A stretch of DNA of 27,077 nt from Stigonema sp964246695 (GTDB lineage: Bacteria > Cyanobacteriota > Cyanobacteriia > Cyanobacteriales > Nostocaceae). Under the pieces are notes generated by a model, which saw nothing but the letters and a program-made list of their open reading frames with translations, was not told the DNA's origin and made no database searches. The stretch covers positions 1 to 27,077 of the forward strand of contig CAXTSI010000056.1 in assembly GCA_964246695.1 (NCBI GenBank), given 5' to 3'. Shown one piece after another: positions 15,316-23,591 of the stretch. A program made the position numbers and the translations under genes. The stretch's first letter is position 1, and every line of letters begins with the position of its first letter.

Positions 15316-15336
15316 AGTACGTTACTCCCCATAACT

Positions 15337-15912
15337 ATGACCACAATTTCCAAACGACTGACCCTTGAGGAGTACCTGAATTACGACGATGGCACTGACA
15401 CCCAATATGAACTGGTGGCTGGAGAGTTAGTTACAATGCCACCAGAAAGCCCGAAAAACGTTCAAATCGCTCTATTTTTACTATCACAGTTGCTAAAGTT
15501 TGTTCCGATCAACAGATTGAGTAATAAAGCTGAAATTGTTGTTAGTGGTTCCCGTTCTACAACTCGCATCCCAGATCTCATTGTGTTAACTGATGAACTT
15601 GCAGCAACCTTACAAGGTGCAACGCGATCCACTATCACTTTGGATATGCCGCCTCCTGCCTTGGTTGTTGAAGTTGTCTTCCCTGGTAAGGTAAACGAAG
15701 ATAGGGATTATCGTTACAAACGTTCAGAGTATGCTGCTAGGGGAATTTCTGAATATTGGATTGTTCATCCCCAGATTAATAGAGTTAGCGTGCTGACACT
15801 GGTTGAGGGACTTTACGAAGAGATGATATTTGAAGGAAGTACGACGATCGCCTCGGACACCTTTCCAGAACTACGGCTAACTGCACAGCAGGTACTTACA
15901 GCAGGGGAATAA
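15337..15912 (+). CDS. Uma2 family endonuclease, second copy
   Basis: This 191-residue Uma2 (DUF820) protein is of a different subgroup from the 7049 gene. It shows LTLEEYLNYDDGTDTQYELVAGELVTM at the N-terminus, TTRIPDLIVL with the core Asp, ALVVEVVFPG with the core Glu, and YAARGISEYWIVHPQ. The end FPELRLTAQQVL is typical. In most relatives the strand reads EVxSP; here VFPG replaces the Ser, so activity is uncertain. It stands alone behind the MITE at 15114-15315. Confidence 0.85.
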   Translation: MTTISKRLTLEEYLNYDDGTDTQYELVAGELVTMPPESPKNVQIALFLLSQLLKFVPINRLSNKAEIVVSGSRSTTRIPDLIVLTDELAATLQGATRSTITLDMPPPALVVEVVFPGKVNEDRDYRYKRSEYAARGISEYWIVHPQINRVSVLTLVEGLYEEMIFEGSTTIASDTFPELRLTAQQVLTAGE

Positions 15913-16052
15913 ACTCAACTGTAGCCGTCGGCTTCTCAATTGGTGCAAATGGTATATCTGTCCATTTTCATAGACAATTGGTATTATCCAAAAAATGTTT
16001 TTGTCATGGGCGATCGCCTCCAATGAGTGCTTGCCTGAACGCGCTACAAGCT

Positions 16053-16271
16053 CTATTCTGTTAGAGCATCAAGTTTAGCCAGTATTCTTAAGCCTTCTTC
16101 TGGGTTACCAGTTGCGGCCATTGCTTTAAATCTTGTATTGGCATCAAATTCTGTTAAAGCTATGGTGGAAAGTTCTTCAATCAGCTTATTGACACTTATG
16201 CCTTTAGATTGAGCAAGTTCTTTTAATCTGTTGTGCTTTTCGTCTGGTAAACGAATAGTTAAAGTTGCCAT
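16053..16271 (-). CDS. Ribbon-helix-helix antitoxin
   Basis: This 72-residue protein begins with the strand ATLTIRLPDEKHNRLKELAQSKGISVNKLIEELSTIAL. That is a MetJ/Arc-type ribbon-helix-helix DNA-binding domain with the usual turn before GISVNKLI. The tail (NTRFKAMAATGNPEEGLRILAKLDAL) is the toxin-binding part seen in cyanobacterial antitoxins. It lies six bases downstream of the PIN gene, on the same strand, so toxin precedes antitoxin. It would repress its own operon and neutralise the PIN toxin. Confidence 0.82.
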   Translation of the reverse strand: MATLTIRLPDEKHNRLKELAQSKGISVNKLIEELSTIALTEFDANTRFKAMAATGNPEEGLRILAKLDALTE

Positions 16272-16277
16272 TTTTGT

Positions 16278-16682
16278 TTAACTCCTAATAATTTCTTCGG
16301 GCTTTAATATTGACAAGTTAGGAAATAACAATTCAGTTTTTTGAAAATATTTGACATTGTGAGTGGCAATAATTTTAGCATTCCCAGCTACGGCTAATTC
16401 AATTAAGTGATTGTCAGCTTCGTCTTTTAAATTAGGTCGCCATAAGTAGTAAATAGAAATCCATTGACTTACGCTTATAAATGATGCAAGTAAAGCAGAA
16501 ATTTCTCCACTAGTTAAAGGGCAGAGGGCAATAATTTCCGATCGCTGAATGACTGACTCATACTCAGAAAATAAAGCGTTGCCTATCAAAGGCTGATATT
16601 CACCTTTCAAGCAGCGTCGAATGAGTTCTCTACTGGAACCATGACGGGTACTCTTATGCCCATTAAGTCCACCTTTGTCCAA
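16278..16682 (-). CDS. PIN-domain toxin, N-terminus degenerate
   Basis: This protein belongs to the putative toxin-antitoxin PIN family (COG1569 type). GSSRELIRRCLKGEYQPLIGNALFSEYESVI and the C-terminal DEADNHLIELAVAGNAKIIATHNVKYF carry the middle and late acidic residues. The family normally opens with a strand ending in the catalytic aspartate (IDTNV-like). Here the only start is a TTG at 16682, and the sequence before GSS reads LDKGGLNGHKSTRH. In-frame codons upstream (LIVVS, back to a TGA near 16710) hold no DTN motif and no ATG, GTG or TTG. The first catalytic Asp therefore seems lost, and the toxin is probably inactive. Its 5' end points toward the cob operon leader. Confidence 0.7.
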   Translation of the reverse strand: MDKGGLNGHKSTRHGSSRELIRRCLKGEYQPLIGNALFSEYESVIQRSEIIALCPLTSGEISALLASFISVSQWISIYYLWRPNLKDEADNHLIELAVAGNAKIIATHNVKYFQKTELLFPNLSILKPEEIIRS

Positions 16683-16821
16683 CGAAACGACGATTAGAGA
16701 CGATCCGATCGCTCCTCACCGTTACAACACGCTTAACGAGGTAGGATATCATCTAGAGCGAATGGAAAGATTAGGCGCATCAGGATGTAAGATATTCAAT
16801 AGGGCAACCCCACGCCAAAAA

Positions 16822-16985
16822 GGAGTGGGAGTGTCTATAAAGCTTGGAATTGGGAAACTCCGGTGAAATCCCGGGACTGTGCCGCAGCTGTAATGGGATA
16901 ACCCAAGTCAGAATGCCAACTCCAAGAGTGTCCTAAAAATCTACTCGCCGTCTACTCCCTGCGTCGCACAGGGAAGGAGTCCAGT
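16822..16985 (+). promoter_or_regulatory. Cobalamin riboswitch upstream of cobG
   Basis: The aptamer core is closed by CTTGGA (16843-16848) pairing with TCCAAG (16921-16926). Inside are the conserved B12-element blocks: GGGAAACTCCGGTGAAATCC, GGGACTGTGCCGCAGCTG, and AGTCAGAATGCC, the B12 box. A small TGGG-ATAA-CCCA stem lies between the last two. After it, ACTCCCTG (16954-16961) can pair with CAGGGAAGGAGT (16969-16980), which contains the AAGGAG Shine-Dalgarno of cobG. This points to translational repression when cobalamin binds. The 5' edge is approximate, and a CCCAC/GTGGG hairpin just upstream may belong to it. Confidence 0.9.
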
Positions 16986-16986
16986 T

Positions 16987-18456
16987 TTGCAATCCGGATT
17001 TACCGCCTGTCCTGGCTTATTTTACGCCACACCTGCCCGAGACGGCATCTTGTCTCGCATCAGAATACCAGGTGGAATTGTTAATAGTAAACAGTGCCGT
17101 GTACTTGCAGATATCGCTCTCGCGTGTGGGGGTGGGTATGCAGATGTGACTAATCGAGCTAACCTGCAAGTCCGCGAAATCAGCACAAAGATAGATGCAA
17201 AATTGCTGAAGATTTTACAAGAAATAGGGTTTGGTTCTAGTAATACAGGTGTAGACCATATCCGCAATATTATGAGCAGCCCAACTGCTGGCATCGATCC
17301 CCAAGAGTTGATCGATACTCGCCCTTTTGTTCAGGCTTGGGATCAGTACATTGCTACACATTCCCACCTATCGGGACTACCAGCAAAATTTAGTGTTTGC
17401 TTTGACGGAGGTGGGACAGTTCAAGTGTGCGATCGCCCAAATGATATCGCATTTGTTGCCGTTATAGTTGACGGTAGTATTTACAAACGCCTCCATCTCA
17501 GCGTAGGTCAGAAGGGACTCCCACCTATCGATACAGGAATTTTGTTGAAACCAGAGGAATGCTTACCAGTCTTGGCAGCGTTGGCTGATGTCTACCTGAA
17601 TCACCTCGACACCACCAGTAATCGCAAACCGCGTCTCTTAGAATTGCTGAATAGTTTGGGTTGTGACTCGTATCTCCAACAAGTTGAGCGTTGTCTACCC
17701 TTTCCCCTCCAGCGTGTTGGGAGCAAAGAGTACCAAACTCAAATTCCCACTGCTAAGTATGGACATATCGGTGTTCATCCTCAGCGTCAAAGTGGCTTAT
17801 CCTACATCGGCGTTGTCCTCCCTCTCGGTCGCTTAGAAACCTCACAAATACGAGGCTTGGCAGATTTAGCTGAACGCTACGGTAGCGGCACAATCAGGCT
17901 AACTCCCTGGCAAAACCTCCTGATATCAGATATTCCAAATCCACAAGTTCCAGATGTTCAGAGTGAAATTGAAAGCCTAGGATTACATTGGTCGGTAGCC
18001 AACATTCGCAGTGCGCTGGTTGCTTGCTCTGGGAACACGGGATGCGCCTCTTCAGCAACTGACACCAAAGGTCACGCAAGAGCATTAGCAGAGTATCTCG
18101 ATCGCATTGAGCTTCGTCAACCTGTTAACATCCACTTTAGCGGGTGCAATAAATCCTGCGCCCAGCATACCAAAAGTGACATTGGTCTACTTGGTGTCAG
18201 TGTAGATTCAGGCAAAGCAACTGTCGAGGGCTATCACGTCTATGTGGGTGACGGAGACCAGAAATTCGGTCGAGAAATCTACCAAAATGTGACTTTTGCA
18301 GAACTTCCCGCATTAATAGAGCGAATGCTAACAGTGTATAAAATCCATCGCCTAACGCCTGACGAATCCTTTAGAGAATTCGCTAATCGACACGCAATTC
18401 CCACTCTTAAACAGTTATTCTCACTGACACACTCCTTCACCCCTTTAGGGAATTAA
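16987..18456 (+). CDS. cobG: Precorrin-3B synthase (CobG-type sulfite reductase-like protein)
   Basis: This 489-residue protein of the nitrite/sulfite reductase fold has two ferredoxin-like half domains (ACPGLFYATPARDGILSRIRIPGG at the start and a repeat from about residue 255). The 4Fe-4S/siroheme-type cysteines are in ACSGNTGCASS (about 347-357) and SGCNKSCAQH (about 384-393). CobG oxidises precorrin-3A to 3B using O2. The start is TTG 16987, supported by AAGGAG at 16974-16979 and the natural N-terminal domain edge. It is the first gene of the operon behind the cobalamin riboswitch. An AT-rich palindromic stretch (about 18457-18500) separates it from cobH. Confidence 0.92.
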   Translation: MQSGFTACPGLFYATPARDGILSRIRIPGGIVNSKQCRVLADIALACGGGYADVTNRANLQVREISTKIDAKLLKILQEIGFGSSNTGVDHIRNIMSSPTAGIDPQELIDTRPFVQAWDQYIATHSHLSGLPAKFSVCFDGGGTVQVCDRPNDIAFVAVIVDGSIYKRLHLSVGQKGLPPIDTGILLKPEECLPVLAALADVYLNHLDTTSNRKPRLLELLNSLGCDSYLQQVERCLPFPLQRVGSKEYQTQIPTAKYGHIGVHPQRQSGLSYIGVVLPLGRLETSQIRGLADLAERYGSGTIRLTPWQNLLISDIPNPQVPDVQSEIESLGLHWSVANIRSALVACSGNTGCASSATDTKGHARALAEYLDRIELRQPVNIHFSGCNKSCAQHTKSDIGLLGVSVDSGKATVEGYHVYVGDGDQKFGREIYQNVTFAELPALIERMLTVYKIHRLTPDESFREFANRHAIPTLKQLFSLTHSFTPLGN

Positions 18457-18516
18457 AAATTTTTAATTTTTAATTTTGCATTTTTAATTTTTAATTGGAG
18501 CGACTTCCCTAACTCA

Positions 18517-19143
18517 ATGCCTAACTACATCCAGGATGCCGATGAAATCTATCGTAATTCCTTCGCTATTATCCGATCGGAAGCTCATCTAGAAGTGCTG
18601 CCATCAGATGTTGCTAAAGTTACAGTACGTTTAATTCACGCCTGTGGAATGACGGATATCGTGACTGACATGGGATATTCACCAACAGCGGTGCAGTCCG
18701 GACGGGCAGCACTGGCGGCGGGAGCGCCGATTCTCTGCGATTGCCGGATGGTAGCCGAAGGTATTACACGGCGGCGGCTAACAGCGGACAACCAAGTTAT
18801 CTGTACCCTGAACCATCCTGAAGTGCCAGAAATTGCTCAGCGTCAGGGTACGACGAGATCAGCAGCTGCGCTGGAATTATGGCGATCGCACCTATTCGGG
18901 GCAGTTGTGGCAATTGGTAATGCACCCACGGCACTGTTCCGATTGCTGGAAATGCTGGATACAGGGGTACCGCGACCTGCTGTGATTCTCGGCTTTCCAG
19001 TTGGTTTTGTCGGTGCGGCTGAGTCTAAAGCAGCACTGGCAGCAGATAGCAGGGATGTACCATTTTTGACTTTACATGGTCGGCGTGGCGGTAGTGCGAT
19101 CGCCGCCGCTGCCGTGAATGCTTTAGCAACGGAGGAAGAATAA
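18517..19143 (+). CDS. cobH: Precorrin-8X methylmutase (CobH/CbiC)
   Basis: This 208-residue enzyme moves the C11 methyl group to C12 in precorrin-8X, giving hydrogenobyrinate (or cobyrinate in the cobalt route). The catalytic histidine is in RLIHACGMTDI (about residue 43). Other family features are AAGAPILCDCRMVAEGI, RSAAALELW, GNAPTALFRL and VILGFPVGFVGAAESK. Length is normal. Its TAA stop overlaps the ATG of cobI by one base (TAATG), so translation is coupled. It belongs to the same operon as cobG. Confidence 0.95.
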   Translation: MPNYIQDADEIYRNSFAIIRSEAHLEVLPSDVAKVTVRLIHACGMTDIVTDMGYSPTAVQSGRAALAAGAPILCDCRMVAEGITRRRLTADNQVICTLNHPEVPEIAQRQGTTRSAAALELWRSHLFGAVVAIGNAPTALFRLLEMLDTGVPRPAVILGFPVGFVGAAESKAALAADSRDVPFLTLHGRRGGSAIAAAAVNALATEEE

Positions 19144-19850
19144 TGTCAAAAACAGGAGGTCGTCTTTACGGCATAGGAGTTGGTCCAGGCGATCCTGAGC
19201 TTTTAACACTCAAGGCACTGCGACTATTACGTGCTGCCCCAGTAGTAGCGTATCAATCGGCAGAAAATCACGAGAGTGTTGCCCGGTCAATTGTTGCTGA
19301 ATATCTGACAGGTAACCAAATCGAGGTACTTTTTCATCTTCCCCGTGCCAGCGATCCATACGAGGCGCAACCCATTTACGATCGGATTGTGGAACCGATC
19401 GCCGAACATTTGGCAGCAGGACGGGATGTGGTGGTTTTGTGCGAAGGCGATCCTTTATTTTATGGGTCATTCATGTACCTATTCACCCGATTAGCCAAGC
19501 AATTTGAAACACAAGTGGTGCCAGGGATTTCCTCACCGATGGCGTCTGCCTCAGCTTTAGGATTAGCCCTAAGCTACCGCAACGATATCTTTAGTGTCAT
19601 ACCTGCTACCCTTCCGGCTGAAATACTGGCAGCACAATTGTTAAACGCCGATGCCGCTGCCATTATCAAGCTAGGAAGGCACTTTGCAAAAGTCCGCGAT
19701 GTTCTGCACGACTTGGGGCTAGCATCGCGGGCGCACTACATTGAGCGGGCGACGACGGCAAAGCAACTGATTGTGCCCCTGGATGAGGTTGATCCCACAA
19801 CAGTGCCGTATTTTTCTCTGATTGTGATGCCGAGCAAGTATCAATTATGA
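19143..19850 (+). CDS. cobI: Precorrin-2 C20-methyltransferase (CobI/CbiL)
   Basis: This 235-residue class III SAM methyltransferase (tetrapyrrole methylase family) makes precorrin-3A. It has the N-terminal GRLYGIGVGPGDPELLTLKAL, the central VVVLCEGDPLFYGSFMYL, and VVPGISSPMASASALGLAL, the three usual SAM/substrate loops. Its product feeds CobG, encoded two genes upstream. The stop overlaps the next start by four bases (ATGA). Confidence 0.95.
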   Translation: MSKTGGRLYGIGVGPGDPELLTLKALRLLRAAPVVAYQSAENHESVARSIVAEYLTGNQIEVLFHLPRASDPYEAQPIYDRIVEPIAEHLAAGRDVVVLCEGDPLFYGSFMYLFTRLAKQFETQVVPGISSPMASASALGLALSYRNDIFSVIPATLPAEILAAQLLNADAAAIIKLGRHFAKVRDVLHDLGLASRAHYIERATTAKQLIVPLDEVDPTTVPYFSLIVMPSKYQL

Positions 19851-21589
19851 CGACAAAGAATGCACCTGTGGTTGTAGTGCTTGGTTCCAAAAGTGTACCA
19901 GTGGCACGGCAAATTATCAACGTTCTTCCAGGGGCAACCCTCTACGGGTTAGCAAATCGCACGGAATATGTCGATGTCAGCTTTACGAATTTTGGCGAGA
20001 CACTGCGGGAGTTGTTCGCTGCTGGAACGCCAATTATTGGCATTTGTGCCGCAGGTATTCTGATCAGGACTCTAGCACCGATGCTTTCTGATAAACGACA
20101 GGAACCACCTGTGTTGGCTGTTGCTGAAGATGGTAGCGCAGTAGTGCCGTTGCTGGGTGGACTCAATGGGGTGAATGATCTGGCACGTTGCATTGCTGAG
20201 GCACTCGGTGTAAAACCAGCAATCACCACAACTGGGGATGTCCGGTTTGGAATAGTGCTGGAAAACCCCCCCACTGGCTACTGCTTAGCAAACCCGGAAC
20301 AGGCGAAGTCCTTTATGTCAGATTTACTGGCAGGTGCGACGGTGAGAATAGATGGCACTGCGCCTTGGTTAAGTGCCAGTGCGCTACCGATTGACCCCAA
20401 CGGAAATTTGACCATCCAGATTACCGAACGAGCAATCACTCCTGAACCCAACATTCTGGTCTACCACCCAGCAACTGTGGCGATCGCTATGAGTGAAACT
20501 GCTTCAGCAGTGGCAGTACAACAGCTACTAGCAGATGCTAAACTCGCAACTGCGTCAGTGGCAGGGGTTTTTGCAATGATAACGGCATCTGCTCATCCAG
20601 AAATCCACGCAGTAGCTAGGGCATTTGGAGTACCAGTACGCTTCTTCAATGCAACTGATATTTCAGGTTTGCTGTCAACAGGTTATACCCAGGTTGAAGC
20701 AGTAGCACTCACAGCAGCAGGTGCATCAGGTCAGCTCATTTTTTCTCCATCGCCTGAAGTGGCGATCGCCATCTCACCCCAGCCGATAGACCCGAATACC
20801 ACAGGTCAGCCACGCGGTCGGTTAGCAATTATTGGTACCGGTCCCGGTGGGTCGCAGTGGATGTCTCCTGAGGTGAAAGAGATACTCAAGTCGGCAACAG
20901 ATTTGGTGGGGTACAAAACTTACCTCGATTTAGTGGGTTGCCTTGGCAATGGTAAACGACGGCATGAGTCGGATAACCGAGAAGAAGAAGCACGGGCAAT
21001 GATGGCGCTCGATTTGGCAGCGCAAGGGCGATCTGTGGCAGTGGTTTCGTCTGGCGACCCTGGTATTTATGCCATGGCAGCAGCTATCTTTGAGGTACTC
21101 GATCGTTATGCTAAACCCGAATGGAGTAGCATCGACATTCAGGTTGCTCCTGGGATTTCGGCAATGCAAGCAGCAGCGGCGGCAATTGGTGCTCCCTTGG
21201 GTCATGACTTTTGCGCCATTTCCCTTTCTGATATTTTGAAGCCTTGGTCAATTATCGAACAAAGAATTACGGCTGCTGCCCAAGGTGATTTTGTGATTGC
21301 CTTCTACAATCCTGTTTCCAAAGAGCGTACCTGGCAACTTGCACAAGCCAGAGATATTTTGCTGCGTTGGCGATCGCCTAATACTCCAGTTGTGTTAGCG
21401 CGTAATCTGGGCAGACCAGGGCAAACTGTCAAGGTGATTACTCTTGACCAGTTAGCACCAGAAGCAGCCGATATGCGAACAGTCATTCTCATTGGTTCAA
21501 CTCAGACACGGACGATACAGAGGGGTGATGGTGGTGTTTGGGTTTATACGCCGCGCCGATATATCGATGAATCAGTTGCGGGTAGATAG
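19847..21589 (+). CDS. cobJ: CbiG-CobJ fusion: cobalt-precorrin-5A hydrolase plus precorrin-3B C17-methyltransferase
   Basis: This 580-residue fusion starts with a CbiG domain (about residues 1-310). It shows GICAAGILIRTLAPMLSDKRQEPPVLAVAEDGSAVVPLLGG in the N-terminal part and a C-terminal CbiG section (TASAHPEIHAVARAFGVPVRFF). The second half (about 323-575) is CobJ/CbiH: RGRLAIIGTGPGGSQWMSPE, VAVVSSGDPGIYAMA, APGISAMQAAAAAIGAPLGHDF and VIAFYNPVSKERTWQ. CobJ methylates C17 and contracts the ring; CbiG opens the lactone and releases acetaldehyde in the cobalt-early route. Such fusions are common in cyanobacteria. It is the last gene of the operon. The following gap (21590-21895) shows no gene and no strong terminator. 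Confidence 0.95.
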   Translation: MTTKNAPVVVVLGSKSVPVARQIINVLPGATLYGLANRTEYVDVSFTNFGETLRELFAAGTPIIGICAAGILIRTLAPMLSDKRQEPPVLAVAEDGSAVVPLLGGLNGVNDLARCIAEALGVKPAITTTGDVRFGIVLENPPTGYCLANPEQAKSFMSDLLAGATVRIDGTAPWLSASALPIDPNGNLTIQITERAITPEPNILVYHPATVAIAMSETASAVAVQQLLADAKLATASVAGVFAMITASAHPEIHAVARAFGVPVRFFNATDISGLLSTGYTQVEAVALTAAGASGQLIFSPSPEVAIAISPQPIDPNTTGQPRGRLAIIGTGPGGSQWMSPEVKEILKSATDLVGYKTYLDLVGCLGNGKRRHESDNREEEARAMMALDLAAQGRSVAVVSSGDPGIYAMAAAIFEVLDRYAKPEWSSIDIQVAPGISAMQAAAAAIGAPLGHDFCAISLSDILKPWSIIEQRITAAAQGDFVIAFYNPVSKERTWQLAQARDILLRWRSPNTPVVLARNLGRPGQTVKVITLDQLAPEAADMRTVILIGSTQTRTIQRGDGGVWVYTPRRYIDESVAGR

Positions 21590-21895
21590 CAGTTCTCAGT
21601 TGAGTGAAATACAGGAGCCAGTCAGAAGAACTTATTCGGCTTCTTCGGTCTGAGCTTGATGAGCAACTTAAGAGTGCTTGCTTTCCAGAGTTATTCCCAG
21701 ACAAGTCTGTTACCGATGGGCAAATAAATGTGTGCATCTAAATTGCGATCAAAAAAGTCTATGAAAGCAAGATAACATCATGGGTAGTTTGTATCGATGC
21801 CAATTTCCGCCGTGCGAGTACCAATATTGGAATAGAGTTTATTAGTAACCCGCCACTCCTCTCCAGCATAAATTAAAGGACTTGGAGGTAACAAC

Positions 21896-22462
21896 ATGAC
21901 TCAACCCCTACACAAACTAGTAACATTTGAAGAATTTGCACTCTTGAAACCGGAAAATGGGCGTTATGAACTGCATGATGGGGTAATCGTTAAAATGCCG
22001 CAACCATTGGGAGGACATGAAGAGATCGCAGGCTTTTTATCTATACAACTGGGTGTCCAGTGCTATCAATTAGGTCTTCCCTATCTCATACCAAAAACAG
22101 CACTAGTTAAACCACCTGAAAATGAATCAGGTTACTCACCAGATGTGCTAATAGTGAACCAAGCTAATCTGGGATTAGAACCGCTTTGGAAAAAAGAATC
22201 AACTGTCACTCAAGGATCGTCAATTCCCTTAGTGGTTGAAGTAGTGAGTACCAACTGGCGAGACGATTATCTCAAAAAATATGCTGATTATGAGGAAATT
22301 GGCATTCCTGAATACTGGATTGTTGATTATGCTGCTTTAGGCGGTAGAGAGTTCATTGGCTTGCCCAAACAACCTACTATCTTGGTTTGCTCTTGTTCAA
22401 GATTCTGGCGTACCAGAGGAAGCCAGTCTGACAGCAGTGGTAGCTTATCTGTTAAAGCTTGA
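21896..22462 (+). pseudogene. Uma2 family endonuclease, third copy, 3'-truncated
   Basis: This is a close paralogue of the 7049 gene: YELHDGVIVKM, ESGYSPDVLIV, PLVVEVVSTNWRDDYLKKYADYEEIGIPEYWIVDYAALGGREFIG. Both genes share the codons through KQPTILVC, up to about 22390. After that the frame (CSRFWRTRGSQSDSSG) has no similarity to the paralogue's C-terminus (EYRVTKF ... FPELNLTAQQIF). Past 22390 the DNA is the reverse complement of the ATPase gene. About 40 C-terminal residues are missing. The catalytic Asp and Glu remain, but folding is doubtful. Confidence 0.82.
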
Positions 22463-22941
22463 CGAATATCCATTGGTATGCTGTCAGCCCAGGTCGTATT
22501 TAATGCTCCACTTTTTTGCCGAAGCATTATTCCCAACATCAACCCAATCCAGAAAGTACGCCAATCAATGCTATTAGCATTTTGCATCCGTGCTTCTACA
22601 GTTTCTGGCACTGGGAACGTTTTTTCTTTTTGTCGAGTACGACCAAAAGCCGCAATCCATGTTGTTTTATCCAACGAAGACAAAGCCCTAATCCCTAAAT
22701 GTTCTACTAGTGTGGCGCGCCCGGAGGGAAGAGCTAATAAACGAAATAATTCTGTTTTGCCTACACCGCGTCCTCCTAAGATTAACAGTATGTCCGGTTC
22801 TAAGGCTCGGCGGTAGTCAGGAACAGGGAGAAAGTTCTTGAGGAAAAGTGTATCATCATCACTTTCATGCTCTGCTATTCCCCTTCCCGGTGCTATATCA
22901 ACCATCAATCCCAGCAGTTTCTCTTTATTAAAATTACTCAT
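22391..22941 (-). pseudogene. P-loop ATPase gene, 3'-truncated
   Basis: The N-terminal part of a P-loop NTPase reads IAPGRGIAEHESDDDTLFLKNFLPVP followed by DILLILGGRGVGKTELFRLL, with Walker A GGRGVGKT at about residues 55-62. It then reads to about residue 183 (WLPLVRQNLEQEQ). Relatives of this type that I recall are much longer and contain Walker B and further domains; none follow here. The remaining codons to the stop at 22327 are the antisense of the Uma2 gene, so the coding sequence was cut near 22391. The start ATG at 22941 is plausible. I cannot name the subfamily with certainty. Confidence 0.75.
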
Positions 22942-23133
22942 GCCCCTACCCCATTTTTCTTATTCAATTCCCGCCCAAAAAGTCGGCAAAGTCTCTCTGC
23001 TAGCTCTTGATTATAGTCAGATAACTATTCTGCCTTGTAAATCAGAGGGCTGTAGGAGCGTAGTTCCTGACAGAGTTGGTTCCGCTCATTTTTCTAATCT
23101 GCGACTCGCTGAATGCCGAGAACAGCTTTTGGA

Positions 23134-23565
23134 TCAGACCTGAACATCGGACGCCAGGAGCCGCGACACCTCTGCGTGTGTCATCACAACGTCAGGATCG
23201 CGCTGGATGGCATCGTAATAATGTTTTTCAAAGCCAGCGCCTTCCTCAGACGGATTGAGCAATGCGCGTGCTTGCTCTATGAGACTGGTAGCATCGTTCT
23301 CCGTCATTGGCTCGTCCGCGTCTAAGAACTCGTCGATCTGGACCACGAGTTCGGAAACAGGGTGAAGCCAAGCAAACCACTCGTGTTGGATAACGAGTTT
23401 TAGAAGCTCGTTGCTGGAAGTGACTCGCCCGTGGACCCGTTCATAGGAGATGCGCTCTGAGTCAACCAGCGCCTTATGGAGACGGAGAAGCCCGTGGCGC
23501 AAGTCGCGCAAGTGCGATCGTGTGAGATCCGAAGCTGGGCTGATGGGGAATATGGACTCTGTCAT
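23134..23565 (-). CDS. Conserved hypothetical protein, helical, probably acquired
   Basis: This 143-residue soluble helical protein contains DLTRSHLRDLRHGLLRLHKALVDSERISYERVHGRV, then HEWFAWLHPVSELVVQIDEFLD, and near the end FEKHYYDAIQRDPDVVMTHAEVSRLLA. To my recollection very similar proteins occur in proteobacteria, without assigned function. The base composition is richer in G and C than neighbouring genes, and no HIP1 octamer falls inside. It lies immediately downstream of a truncated dsbA-like gene, which fits insertion by horizontal transfer. No catalytic motif is recognised. Confidence 0.72.
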   Translation of the reverse strand: MTESIFPISPASDLTRSHLRDLRHGLLRLHKALVDSERISYERVHGRVTSSNELLKLVIQHEWFAWLHPVSELVVQIDEFLDADEPMTENDATSLIEQARALLNPSEEGAGFEKHYYDAIQRDPDVVMTHAEVSRLLASDVQV

Positions 23566-23591
23566 AGTAGTAATTAACTTCTCTATTTTTG

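Noticed and set aside
16675..16866. 63-codon plus-strand frame across the riboswitch leader
   Set aside because: It overlaps the riboswitch aptamer and the PIN gene start, and has no recognisable protein features.
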